The notes beneath the pieces were generated by a model. The model was not told where the DNA came from, did no database searches, and saw only the letters and a program-made list of their open reading frames with translations. The translations under genes were made by a program, and so were the position numbers. This document shows, piece by piece, positions 52,218 through 61,012 of a stretch of DNA of 64,000 nucleotides. The stretch spans positions 248,001-312,000 of the forward strand of contig NZ_ACFE01000001.1 in the NCBI RefSeq assembly GCF_000174015.1, read 5' to 3'. The first letter of the stretch is position 1, and the number at the start of each line of letters is the position of its first letter. The DNA comes from Lancefieldella rimae ATCC 49626. Its GTDB lineage: Bacteria; Actinomycetota; Coriobacteriia; Coriobacteriales; Atopobiaceae.

Positions 52218-53375
52218 CTATTTCCTCTCACCCAGCGCCGCCATAAACGACGTTGGATCACTCTTTAAGGCTTCATCGAGAAGCTCGCGTGCTTGAAGAG
52301 CGGTTATATCACGCACAATATACGCACCGGGTTCATACACCCTTCCGTCACAAACGGGAGCCTCCGTACGGATAACATACGAAGAACGCAGGAGCTCCGG
52401 CTCATATATAAGAGCTTGTGAATCCTTGTGTACAAAAGAATACGTCGGGAAGTTTTTATGAGCTATGTCGAGAATATCTTGTACTACGGCATTTGCCGTT
52501 GGATCTCCGCCTGCGCCCTGTCCATAAAATGTAAGTTCTCCGATAGTTTTTCCGGTAAGGGTAGCTATATTGAAGTTCAAAGGAACATGCGCCTCAAGGG
52601 TCTCCATCGGAATGGCTACGGGTTCTACTGCAACAGCGTAGCGCCCGTCTTTACACACACCGTGTCCAAAAAGTTTAACGGTACGTCCGTGATTGCCAAA
52701 AAACGCCAAATCTCGCCGGGTAAGATTGCGAATACCCGAAGTTGGCACTAAGTCCGTACAGCGCACATCAAAGGCAACCGTTGCGGAAATCATCGTTTTT
52801 GCTCGAACGTCAAGACCGTCAATGTCTGCGGAAGGGTCGCGCTCGGCATAGCCCAGCTCTTGTGCCTTACCAAGGACTTCCGCAAAATCAGTACCATCCT
52901 TGAGCATTGAGTAGACAATGTAGTTGGTGGTTCCGTTGAGAATGCCTGAAAAACCGATAATGGCATCTATTCGCTTGGCCTTCTCAATGCCGGCAATCCA
53001 GGGAATACCGCCACCAACGCACGCTTCAATACGAAGCGTGCCTCCGTACTTCTCGCCAACGGAAACAAACTCTGAAAAATAGGTTGACACCACGGCTTTA
53101 TTGGATGTTACTACGTGTTTTCCGGACATGAGAGCGCGCACAATATACTCATGGGCAGGCTCAAGACCGCCCATACACTCCACCACAACTTCAATGGAAT
53201 GATCGTCCAGGATGCTCTCAAAGGAATCGGTCATGCGCCGGTCTTTCGGATTAAATCCCGGCCGCATTAAAATTCTTGCAAGTTTGGCTTCATCGGTACA
53301 CTCATCGAGAATGCGCGCCACTGACCTGCCAACGGTGCCATAGCCCAGGAGGGCAACCTTTACAGGCGATCTCAT
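52218..53375 (-). CDS. hom: Homoserine dehydrogenase
   Basis: NAD(P)-dependent reduction of aspartate semialdehyde to homoserine. The 385-residue protein has the Rossmann ALLGYGTVGRSVARIL, VTSNKAVVSTYFSEF, the catalytic GGGIPWIAGI...ILNGTTNYIVYSML and ADIDGLDVRAKT. It is shorter than the ~430-residue ACT-containing forms: no clear C-terminal ACT domain is seen, so feedback inhibition by threonine may act elsewhere, e.g. on LysC. Divergent from thrC; a ~160-bp intergenic region holds both promoters. Confidence 0.94.
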   Translation of the reverse strand: MRSPVKVALLGYGTVGRSVARILDECTDEAKLARILMRPGFNPKDRRMTDSFESILDDHSIEVVVECMGGLEPAHEYIVRALMSGKHVVTSNKAVVSTYFSEFVSVGEKYGGTLRIEACVGGGIPWIAGIEKAKRIDAIIGFSGILNGTTNYIVYSMLKDGTDFAEVLGKAQELGYAERDPSADIDGLDVRAKTMISATVAFDVRCTDLVPTSGIRNLTRRDLAFFGNHGRTVKLFGHGVCKDGRYAVAVEPVAIPMETLEAHVPLNFNIATLTGKTIGELTFYGQGAGGDPTANAVVQDILDIAHKNFPTYSFVHKDSQALIYEPELLRSSYVIRTEAPVCDGRVYEPGAYIVRDITALQARELLDEALKSDPTSFMAALGERK

Positions 53376-53538
53376 TGATCGCTACGCTCCTTTCACCCGC
53401 AAAACAAAACCCGCTCACATATCATTGAATTTCTGTTAACAATACTACGGGAGAAACAACACATTCTGTAGATTGTTAAAATACTTGAAACGTAAATGTT
53501 GGTTCTCGGTTTGTTATTGCCTTATTTTTGGAGGGTTC

Positions 53539-55035
53539 ATGAACGTCGGGTTTCACAGTACCAGAGATGATCGTGTGTCGGTTAGCTCAAAAGAGGCTAT
53601 TCTCGCCGGTATTGCTCCTGACGGAGGATTGTTTGTTTCCGATTCACTTGGCGAGAAGCACCTGGATCTGACACGTATTTCAGCTCAGGACTTTCATGCA
53701 ACCGCACACGATATACTCTCTGCCCTCCTTGGTGACTATACCTCCGAAGAACTTGATGACTGCATTCAAGGTGCGTATGGAACACAGTGGGACACTCCTG
53801 CAATTACACCGGTTACTCCCCTGGACAATCACTGGCTCTTGGAGCTGTTCCATGGTCCAACCTCTGCATTCAAAGACGTTGCCCTACAGATGCTTCCCCG
53901 CCTGATGACAAAAGCTCGCACGAATTCGACGCACAACATCTTGGTTGTAACCGCAACCTCAGGTGATACCGGAAAAGCAGCACTCGACGGATTCAAAGAC
54001 GTTGCGGGAACGGGCGTGGTTGTGTTTTACCCCGAGGGCAACGTGTCTGACATCCAACGTCTGCAAATGCTCACCCAAGAAGGTTCAAATATTGCCGTAT
54101 GCGCCGTGCGGGGAACCTTTGATGACGCACAGACGGAAGTGAAGCGAATTTTTTCCGACACGGCCTTAAACAAGCAACTCAAAGACGGTAAAGTTGCGCT
54201 TTCCAGTGCAAATTCAATCAATATCGGACGACTTGCCCCGCAGGTTACGTACTATTTTGACGCGTATGCACAACTGGTACGCCGCGGAGCCCTTTCTCTT
54301 GGCGAGCGCGTGAGTTTCTGTGTTCCTACCGGCAACTTCGGCGATGTATTGGCCGGCTACTTTGCAAAAAGAATGGGCCTACCCGTTGATAGACTCATCG
54401 TGGCCTCAAATTCCAACAATGTCCTCACTGACTTTATTAAAACGGGAACCTATGACAGGCGGCGCCCCTTTAAAAAAACCATCTCGCCTTCAATGGATAT
54501 TTTAGTTTCATCAAATCTTGAACGATTACTCTACTACCTCTCCGATGGCGATGTCGAGCGCATTGCTTCTTTTATGCGTGATCTCAGCGAAAAGGGACAC
54601 TACACCGTCCCTTCAGCACTTCTCGATCGCATTCAAGAAACGTTTGCATGCGGCTTTGCCACCGATGATGAGACGCGTCATACCATCCAATCCACGTGGA
54701 GAGACGCACACGTACTTATCGACCCCCACACTGCGGTAGCCCAAAGTGTGCTTACACGAACCTCTCATGAAATCCATGCAAACAGCAAGGCGTGCGTATG
54801 CGTCTCAACGGCAAGCCCTTTCAAATTCTCATCTGATGTCCTAAGCGCTCTGGGCGAGAAGGACTTCATACACGACAGTCTTTCGTGTATGGATACGCTT
54901 GCCGGGCTTACCGATACCGTTCCCCCAATTCCTCTTTCGAAACTCCGTGACAGAGCTATCATTCATTCATGTGTGTGTGATAAAGATCAAATGGGACACT
55001 TTGTTGTATCGGCTTCTCAGCGGATCTTCAGGTAA
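53539..55035 (+). CDS. thrC: Threonine synthase
   Basis: PLP enzyme converting phosphohomoserine to threonine. The 498-residue protein is of the longer threonine-synthase class: VSSKEAILAGIAPDGGLFVSD, FHGPTSAFKDVALQMLPRLM with the PLP lysine, VVTATSGDTGKAALDG and VPTGNFGDVLAGYFAKRMG. The ATG at 53539 follows GGAGGG; the upstream open frame of 22 codons lacks signals. Followed 29 nt later by thrB and divergent from hom-lysC-asd. Confidence 0.95.
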   Translation: MNVGFHSTRDDRVSVSSKEAILAGIAPDGGLFVSDSLGEKHLDLTRISAQDFHATAHDILSALLGDYTSEELDDCIQGAYGTQWDTPAITPVTPLDNHWLLELFHGPTSAFKDVALQMLPRLMTKARTNSTHNILVVTATSGDTGKAALDGFKDVAGTGVVVFYPEGNVSDIQRLQMLTQEGSNIAVCAVRGTFDDAQTEVKRIFSDTALNKQLKDGKVALSSANSINIGRLAPQVTYYFDAYAQLVRRGALSLGERVSFCVPTGNFGDVLAGYFAKRMGLPVDRLIVASNSNNVLTDFIKTGTYDRRRPFKKTISPSMDILVSSNLERLLYYLSDGDVERIASFMRDLSEKGHYTVPSALLDRIQETFACGFATDDETRHTIQSTWRDAHVLIDPHTAVAQSVLTRTSHEIHANSKACVCVSTASPFKFSSDVLSALGEKDFIHDSLSCMDTLAGLTDTVPPIPLSKLRDRAIIHSCVCDKDQMGHFVVSASQRIFR

Positions 55036-55064
55036 GCCTATCTAAGGGATGTACGGGGAACTGT

Positions 55065-55994
55065 ATGCAAGACGATGTCATTTTTTCCGTTTCCGTACCG
55101 GCAACCTCGGCAAATGTCGGTGTCGGATACGACTGTTTAGGCCTGGCCTTTAACCTGCGTGCCCACTTTACGTTCAAGGAAGCCGATGAACTTGAAATTG
55201 ACGGTTGCCCTTCTCGCTTTCAAAATGACGACAACCTCGTGTGGCAGGCATACTGCACGGCATGTGACAAGCTTGGCGATGAGCCTACGCCCAAGCACAT
55301 TACCATTGACTCTCCTATCCCCTTTTCCGGCGGCCTTGGCTCAAGTTCAACCTGTGTTATTGCAGGCGTTGCCTGTGCTCTTCAAGAATCGCACAGCGGT
55401 TGGGATCCCGAACGCGCACTTGATCTTGCCTGTAGGATAGAAGGTCACCCCGACAATGTAGCACCTGCCATTTACGGTGGTCTTACCTCGTCTTTTGTTG
55501 AAGGCGGACATACCGTTTGTTCCCGCATCAAAATTGCATGTGGGTTTTCTTTTGTGGCCATTGCACCGCCATATTCGGTGCAAACGGAAGATGCCCGTCT
55601 TGCCATGCCTTCCGAAGTCCCCGTTGAGACAGCCGTTTGGCAGATGGGTCGTGTGGTTGCAGTCACAAACGCTCTCGCAACCGGCAACGCCGGTCTTCTC
55701 TCCACCGCCTGCGTTGACAAACTTCACGAACCGTATCGGAAAAAACTCATTCCTGACTATGATGCCCTTCGCGAAGCGGCGCGGATGGCCCGGGCAAGCG
55801 CCTTTGTCATCTCGGGTTCAGGAGCTGCCATGATTGCCATATGTGAATCGCCTATTGTTGCTCAGGCGGTCATGAATAACGCCAGGGATGTCCGAGATGA
55901 CCTCTGGATACAAATCCTTGAGCCATCGCTTGCAGGAACCTCGATTACCTGCGACGACAACACCATTCACCACAACACCTTTGACGAAATATAA
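55065..55994 (+). CDS. thrB: Homoserine kinase
   Basis: GHMP kinase making O-phosphohomoserine for ThrC. The 309-residue protein has the start VPATSANVGVGYDCLGLAF, the ATP loop PIPFSGGLGSSSTCVIAG, EGHPDNVAPAIYGGL and the C-terminal FVISGSGAAMIAI. Start ATG follows GGGGAA. Together with hom, lysC, asd and thrC the full aspartate-to-threonine route lies in this 6-kb segment. Confidence 0.95.
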   Translation: MQDDVIFSVSVPATSANVGVGYDCLGLAFNLRAHFTFKEADELEIDGCPSRFQNDDNLVWQAYCTACDKLGDEPTPKHITIDSPIPFSGGLGSSSTCVIAGVACALQESHSGWDPERALDLACRIEGHPDNVAPAIYGGLTSSFVEGGHTVCSRIKIACGFSFVAIAPPYSVQTEDARLAMPSEVPVETAVWQMGRVVAVTNALATGNAGLLSTACVDKLHEPYRKKLIPDYDALREAARMARASAFVISGSGAAMIAICESPIVAQAVMNNARDVRDDLWIQILEPSLAGTSITCDDNTIHHNTFDEI

Positions 55995-55999
55995 AAACA

Positions 56000-56038
56000 C
56001 TCACATACACAAGCATCAAGGGTCCTTGTGTATGTGAG
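56000..56038. terminator. Bidirectional terminator between thrB and livF
   Basis: 14-bp perfect stem CTCACATACACAAG / CTTGTGTATGTGAG with an 11-base loop, at converging gene ends. On the minus strand it is followed by TTTTT, so it is best suited to end the liv operon. Confidence 0.85.
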
Positions 56039-56051
56039 CTTCTTCAACAGC

Positions 56052-56093
56052 CGCACCTCAGCAACCTAAACGCACCTCAACAACCGCACCTCA
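56052..56093. repeat. Three short CGCACCTCA repeats
   Basis: CGCACCTCA occurs three times within 42 bp (starts 56052, 56071, 56085), separated by CAAC-like bases. The cluster lies between the thrB/livF terminator and the livF stop. Function unknown; see findings for its resemblance to the 21-bp array. Confidence 0.6.
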
Positions 56094-56104
56094 AATGTCG
56101 TAGC

Positions 56105-56824
56105 CTATCCTCCCAGATAGGCTTTACGAACATCGTCGTCATGCAGAAGCGCTTCTCCGGTTCCTATTTTTACAACTTTGCCAATTTCCAACACATACGC
56201 TCGATTGGCAACCTGAAGTGCCATATTGGCATTTTGTTCAACCAACAAAATCGTGGTACCGGCAGCGCCTAACGTCTTAATAATCGAGAAAATCTCTTCA
56301 ATCAAAAGAGGCGCCAGACCCATAGACGGTTCATCAAGCATAAGCAGTTTTGGCCTGCTCATCAGCGCGCGTCCCATTGCAAGCATCTGCTGCTCACCGC
56401 CGGAAAGTGTGCCCGCCATCTGCCTGCGACGCTCACGAAGACGAGGAAAATGCTCGTATACAAGCTCACGAGTTTCCGCATTCTCCTCGTCTGAATGCGT
56501 ATAACCTCCCATTTCAAGGTTTTCCGCAACGCTCATACGCGAGAAGACTCGTCTGCCTTCCGGACAAAGCGCAAGACCCGCTTCGACGATTTTATGCGGC
56601 TTCATACCCACGATATTCTCGCCGGAAAACACTATCGAACCGGCATCGGGCTTAATAAGACCGGAAAGCGTATTGAGTACCGTTGATTTACCGGCGCCGT
56701 TTGCGCCGATCAACGTAACGATTTCTCCTGCTTTAATTTCAAACGAAATAGAACGCACCGCTCGTATCGCACCATACGATACGCTCAAATCCTGTACGGA
56801 AAGGAGCAAATCTGAAGAGGCCAT
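56105..56824 (-). CDS. livF: Branched-chain amino-acid ABC transporter ATPase LivF
   Basis: ATPase subunit energising LivHM. The 239-residue protein has LSVSYGAIRAVRSISFEIK, Walker A GANGAGKST, signature LSGGEQQMLAMGRAL, Walker B LLMLDEPSMGL and the short LivF-type C-terminus. Starts immediately after the livG stop (TAGATG). Last gene of livJHMGF. Confidence 0.95.
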   Translation of the reverse strand: MASSDLLLSVQDLSVSYGAIRAVRSISFEIKAGEIVTLIGANGAGKSTVLNTLSGLIKPDAGSIVFSGENIVGMKPHKIVEAGLALCPEGRRVFSRMSVAENLEMGGYTHSDEENAETRELVYEHFPRLRERRRQMAGTLSGGEQQMLAMGRALMSRPKLLMLDEPSMGLAPLLIEEIFSIIKTLGAAGTTILLVEQNANMALQVANRAYVLEIGKVVKIGTGEALLHDDDVRKAYLGG

Positions 56825-57655
56825 CTACTTCACCTCCTGGGTACCTAAATATGCTTCAATAACTCGAGGATTACTCTGGATTTCAGAAGGGGTGCCCTTG
56901 GCGATAATCGATCCATGGTCAAGCACTGCCAAACCTTCGCAGACCCCCATAACAAAAGACATGTCATGCTCAATGAGCAGCACCGCAATATGAAAACTCT
57001 CTCGAATTTTAAGGACGTTTTCCATAAGCTCATGTGTCTCATTGGGGTTCATGCCGGCTGCCGGCTCATCCAACAGCAACACCTTCGGATGCGTGGCTAA
57101 CGCACGAAGAATTTCAAGTTTACGCTGATCGCCATAGGGAAGATTTCCCGCATTGGTTGCGGCAAGAGCGGTCATGTCAAAAATATTCAACAGGTCCATT
57201 GCACGCTCCCGAGCCTCTTTCTCTTCTCGCCAATGCTTTGACGTGCGGAACAAATCCTGTAAGAGATGGCTTGAAAGCGTCTGACCAAGACCAACCAGTA
57301 CATTATCAAGGACGCTCATATTGTTAAAAAGTCGAATGTTTTGAAAGGTTCTTGCAAGACCCATGTGGTTGGTTTCAATAACACTCTTCCCTGCCAGATC
57401 GTATCCGTCGAGAAGAACCGTTCCGCGCGTAGGCTTATAAACGTTAGTGAGCAAGTTAAAAATCGTTGTTTTACCTGCGCCGTTTGGCCCAATGATACCG
57501 GAAATCTCAGTAGGTCCAAGGGCGATGTTAAAGTCTTCAACTGCTTTAAGGCCACCAAAATCAATGCCCAAATGTTCCGCTTGAAGCACGGGGATGGCGT
57601 TGAGATCACGCTCAGGGATAAGGTTTGGTGACTCTTGGCGAATAAGTTTTGACAT
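56825..57655 (-). CDS. livG: Branched-chain amino-acid ABC transporter ATPase LivG
   Basis: Second ATPase subunit. The 276-residue protein has an N-terminal extension of about 24 residues, then LGIDFGGLKAVEDFNIALG, Walker A GPNGAGKTT, the LivG-typical modified signature LPYGDQRKLEILRAL, Walker B VLLLDEPAAGMNPNE and HDMSFVMGVCEGLAVLDHG. In the usual liv order between livM and livF. Confidence 0.95.
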   Translation of the reverse strand: MSKLIRQESPNLIPERDLNAIPVLQAEHLGIDFGGLKAVEDFNIALGPTEISGIIGPNGAGKTTIFNLLTNVYKPTRGTVLLDGYDLAGKSVIETNHMGLARTFQNIRLFNNMSVLDNVLVGLGQTLSSHLLQDLFRTSKHWREEKEARERAMDLLNIFDMTALAATNAGNLPYGDQRKLEILRALATHPKVLLLDEPAAGMNPNETHELMENVLKIRESFHIAVLLIEHDMSFVMGVCEGLAVLDHGSIIAKGTPSEIQSNPRVIEAYLGTQEVK

Positions 57656-57656
57656 G

Positions 57657-58793
57657 TTACTTCACCTCCTTGTGAGAAGCGTCATCATCTGTATCTTTGT
57701 TCCAGACATAGTCATGGTTCATAATGCGTTCAATGATGCGAGTGAGCGAGAAATCATAGGAGCCGCATAAGCCTTTGGGACGGAAAATCATTACAAGAAT
57801 GAGTACGACGGCATACGCCAACATACGATAATCCGCAAACGCTCTCAGAGCTTCGGGTAGTATGGTCAGAACCGTTGCGGAAATAACGGATCCAAACATA
57901 GAACCCATGCCGCCCAAAACCACCATGACAAGAATCTCAACCGACTTCATAAAACCAAATTTCGCCGGAGCCATAACCCCAATGCAACCGGCATAGAGTC
58001 CGCCTGCAATACCGGCGAGAAAAGCGGAGAACACAAAAGCCAGCGTCTTGTAATAGGTGGTATTAACGCCGGATGCTTCGGCCGCTATTTCATTATCGCG
58101 AATGGCCAAAATGGCGCGGCCATGGCGAGACTTCATAAGCGTATGAATAAGAAAGATTGAAAGGGCCACCACAAGCGCCGTATTCAAAAAGCTGGTATAG
58201 GCAGGAATGCCGGTTAAACCGGAAGCGCCTCCGGTAAGTTTAAAGCCCAGCGTTGCATCAATGTTTATCAAAACCACGCGAACGATTTCGGCAAAACCGA
58301 GCGTAATGATTGCGAGGTAGTCTCCCTTTAAGCGAAGTGCCGGAATACCGATAATGACACCGGCAAGGCCCGCAACGACGCCGCCAAAAAGCAGTCCCGA
58401 AACAAATAATGCAATGGCAGGCGCAGATCCAAGAGCCATATCGGTTACACTGAGTCCCACAAGCGGCATTACGCGGATAATAAAAATGGCACAGGCATAG
58501 CCGCCGATGGACATAAAGCACGCATGTCCAAGGGGAAGCTGTCCCAAGTAGCCCGTCACAATATTGAGCGACACGGTCATAAGCACATAAATACCCACCT
58601 GCTCAAGAATGACCGTTTGGTAGCGAGAAATAATCCCTTCCCCTACCAAAGCATTTCCTCCAAAGATAAAAACAGCCACTACAAGAGCATTGATAAGATA
58701 GCGCTGTGTCATAGAGAGATGTTTGCGCGGCCCCTCTATTCCCGCTCCTGTTGTGATTACGGGGTTCTTCTCGCGAGAATACTCTTTTGTCAT
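57657..58793 (-). CDS. livM: Branched-chain amino-acid ABC transporter permease LivM
   Basis: Membrane subunit pairing with LivH. The 378-residue protein has about ten hydrophobic spans and the family motifs NIVTGYLGQLPLGHACFMSIG, PALRLKGDYLAIITLGFAEI (the EAA-like loop contacting the ATPase) and VLGGMGSMFGSVISA. The N- and C-terminal tails are hydrophilic. Start ATG after GGAGG, 11 nt from livH. Confidence 0.94.
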   Translation of the reverse strand: MTKEYSREKNPVITTGAGIEGPRKHLSMTQRYLINALVVAVFIFGGNALVGEGIISRYQTVILEQVGIYVLMTVSLNIVTGYLGQLPLGHACFMSIGGYACAIFIIRVMPLVGLSVTDMALGSAPAIALFVSGLLFGGVVAGLAGVIIGIPALRLKGDYLAIITLGFAEIVRVVLINIDATLGFKLTGGASGLTGIPAYTSFLNTALVVALSIFLIHTLMKSRHGRAILAIRDNEIAAEASGVNTTYYKTLAFVFSAFLAGIAGGLYAGCIGVMAPAKFGFMKSVEILVMVVLGGMGSMFGSVISATVLTILPEALRAFADYRMLAYAVVLILVMIFRPKGLCGSYDFSLTRIIERIMNHDYVWNKDTDDDASHKEVK

Positions 58794-58804
58794 GACACTA
58801 CCTC

Positions 58805-59689
58805 CTAAACTTTTTCGGTAACGGCATGGCCGAGAAGACCGGTTGGTTTAACAACAAGAACGACAATAAGCAGCAAAAACACAACGGCATCCTGCCAGAC
58901 GGAAAGGCCAAGTGCGGCTACAGAAACTTCAACGAAGCCAACAACAAGGCCTCCGACGACGGCTCCGGGAATGGAACCGATGCCGCCCAGGACTGCCGCA
59001 ACAAACGCCTTTGTTCCCAGCATAATGCCCATGGTGGGTGTTGCTTGGTGATATGCCATGCTGTAGAGAATTGCTCCGATACCTGCAAGCGCAGAACCAA
59101 CGGCAAAGGTGAACGAAATGGTACTGTTAACATTGACGCCCATCAGGCGAGCCGCTCCCATGTCTTCCGAAACGGCGCGCATGGCTTTTCCAAGACGCGT
59201 CTTTTGCACAAGGAACGTCAAAACAATCGTTGAGATGCAGGTTATAGCAACGGTTAGAATAGCCGTCAGCGAAAGAGTGACGGCGCCAAAACTAACGGTC
59301 GTCAAATTAACAAACGACGGAACCACCTTTGCATCGGCTCCGAAAATAAGCTGTGAGCCGCTTTCCAAAAAATATGAAACACCAATGGCGGTAATAAGAA
59401 CCGAAAGACGAGGTGCTTCTCTCAGCGGTGCATAGGCGATCTTATCGATTGCCACTCCCAATGCCATGCAGCCAACAATGCTTAAAAGCGCCGCAAGAGC
59501 AGGATGCATACCCAGCTGAGCCATGGCAATCCATGAGATATACGCGCCAGCCATAATAATATCGCCGTGTGCGAAGTTTAAGAGCAAAATAATGCCATAC
59601 ACCATGGTATATCCAAGGGCGACAAGGGCGTAGATACTGCCCAGTTGCAGGCCGTTTAAAAGTTGCGTAAAAAATGACACAGGACTCAC
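58805..59689 (-). CDS. livH: Branched-chain amino-acid ABC transporter permease LivH
   Basis: Membrane subunit of 294 residues with about eight spans. Family motifs are LLNGLQLGSIYALVALGYTMVYGIILLLNFAHGDI at the N-terminus and FVAAVLGGIGSIPGAVVGGL at the ATPase-interaction loop. Start taken as GTG at 59689; a second GTG three codons later is equally plausible. Overlaps closely with livJ (four bases between stop and start). Confidence 0.94.
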   Translation of the reverse strand: MSPVSFFTQLLNGLQLGSIYALVALGYTMVYGIILLLNFAHGDIIMAGAYISWIAMAQLGMHPALAALLSIVGCMALGVAIDKIAYAPLREAPRLSVLITAIGVSYFLESGSQLIFGADAKVVPSFVNLTTVSFGAVTLSLTAILTVAITCISTIVLTFLVQKTRLGKAMRAVSEDMGAARLMGVNVNSTISFTFAVGSALAGIGAILYSMAYHQATPTMGIMLGTKAFVAAVLGGIGSIPGAVVGGLVVGFVEVSVAALGLSVWQDAVVFLLLIVVLVVKPTGLLGHAVTEKV

Positions 59690-59692
59690 TTC

Positions 59693-60874
59693 CTAACCCT
59701 CAATGGTGTCATAAATAACTTCTTTACCATCCTGAAATGCTACGATGAGCGTTGATTTCACCGGATCACCCGAGCCGTTATATGAAATGGCTCCCGTAAC
59801 TCCGTCAACTTTGTTGGAGGCAATTGCCTCAATGGTGGCCTTGCGATATTCCAGTGTGCCCAGTGTATATCCAGCCTTTTCCACCACGGCAAGGGCCTGA
59901 CATACAATCATTGCCGCATCGTAGCCAAGAGCACAAAAGTTTGTTGGAGCGCTTTGGTATTCTTCCTGGTAAGCCGCAACAAAGTCTTGAACCTTTTTAT
60001 CCGTATTTGAGGCGACAAAGGATGAGTTATAAAAGCAATTATTCAGATCAGCAGCGGATGCATAATCTTGCTTTCCACCGATAATATTCGGCCATCCATC
60101 CGAGCCCATAATAACCCCCGTATATCCAAGCTGGCGAGCTTGCGTCACAATCTTGCCGTCATCTTGGTAGTAATTGGGACAGAAAATGGCATCGGGCTTT
60201 TTGGAGATGATGGTAGTGAGCTGAGCATTAAAGTCAACGGCTCCTTCGGGATACCCCTGCTGAGACGTAACCTGAATTCCCAATTCGTCAGCATGTTTAA
60301 CAAAGGCATTGTTAACACCGGTTTCGTAGTCTCCGCCTGAATTAAAGATAGTGCCGATATTTTTATATCCCTGCTTATACGCAAACTCCGCCATCACACG
60401 ACCCTGAAATGGATCGGTGACGCAGGCGCGAAACATATTATTCCCATGAACAACCACATCCCCCGCTGTTGCGGAAGCGGTCACACAAGGTATGGTGTCC
60501 AAAACGGACTTTTGTGCAAGTGCAATTGTTGGCGTTGAGGTAACATCGCCGATAATGGCGGTAACGCCCTCGTCAATCAGCTTGTTGTATACCAGAATGG
60601 CTTCCGTTGAATCGCCCTTCTCGTCTTCTGCAATAGCCTCAATTACCTTGCCATTCAAAATGCCTTGCTCGTTGAACTTCTTAATATAAAGGAGAGCTCC
60701 GCTTCGTACCGCCAACCCATATTGCGCGACATCTCCGGTGTACGGTCCCATAACACCTACGCGAATATGTGAGTTGTCCGCCCGTTGAGATCCACAACCC
60801 GCAAGAAATGCGGACGTGGCAATTGAGCTTGTCAGCGCAAAAAAGCGGCGGCGTGACATATACGCATCTGCCAT
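59693..60874 (-). CDS. livJ: Branched-chain amino-acid binding lipoprotein LivJ
   Basis: Extracytoplasmic substrate-binding protein, 393 residues, type I periplasmic-binding fold (HIRVGVMGPYTGDVAQYGLA; GVTAIIGDVTSTPTIALAQ; DAIFCPNYYQDDGKIVTQARQLG). The signal peptide has an SRRRFFALTSS stretch with paired arginines, resembling a Tat motif, and a lipobox LAGC, so it is a predicted membrane-anchored lipoprotein. Start ATG 60874 follows GGAAGGA. First gene of the liv operon. Substrate (Leu/Ile/Val or a related amino acid) is inferred from the operon. Confidence 0.93.
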   Translation of the reverse strand: MADAYMSRRRFFALTSSIATSAFLAGCGSQRADNSHIRVGVMGPYTGDVAQYGLAVRSGALLYIKKFNEQGILNGKVIEAIAEDEKGDSTEAILVYNKLIDEGVTAIIGDVTSTPTIALAQKSVLDTIPCVTASATAGDVVVHGNNMFRACVTDPFQGRVMAEFAYKQGYKNIGTIFNSGGDYETGVNNAFVKHADELGIQVTSQQGYPEGAVDFNAQLTTIISKKPDAIFCPNYYQDDGKIVTQARQLGYTGVIMGSDGWPNIIGGKQDYASAADLNNCFYNSSFVASNTDKKVQDFVAAYQEEYQSAPTNFCALGYDAAMIVCQALAVVEKAGYTLGTLEYRKATIEAIASNKVDGVTGAISYNGSGDPVKSTLIVAFQDGKEVIYDTIEG

Positions 60875-60891
60875 ATCTCAGGTCCTTCCAA

Positions 60892-60952
60892 ACTACACTC
60901 CGTCAGTTGTAGTACGAAAGTGTATGACTGAGCCCGACCAAAGCCGGGCTCA
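60892..60952 (-). promoter_or_regulatory. Two hairpins upstream of livJ
   Basis: A perfect eight-bp stem TGAGCCCG / CGGGCTCA (60929-60952) lies about 55 nt upstream of livJ. A six-bp stem ACTACA / TGTAGT (60892-60913) lies closer to it. The larger hairpin could end the upstream gene, but it has no T-run on the minus strand. A role in the liv leader is possible but unproven. Confidence 0.35.
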
Positions 60953-61012
60953 AAGAAGTAAGTTTTTCTTTTTGTAACTTTTCTTTTTACGTCAAAGGTG
61001 AAACAAGAAAGT

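Noticed and set aside
60929-60952. Intrinsic terminator after the unknown protein gene at 61013
   Set aside because: The stem is good, but there is no T-run on the minus strand. It is listed only as a leader/termination hairpin with low confidence.
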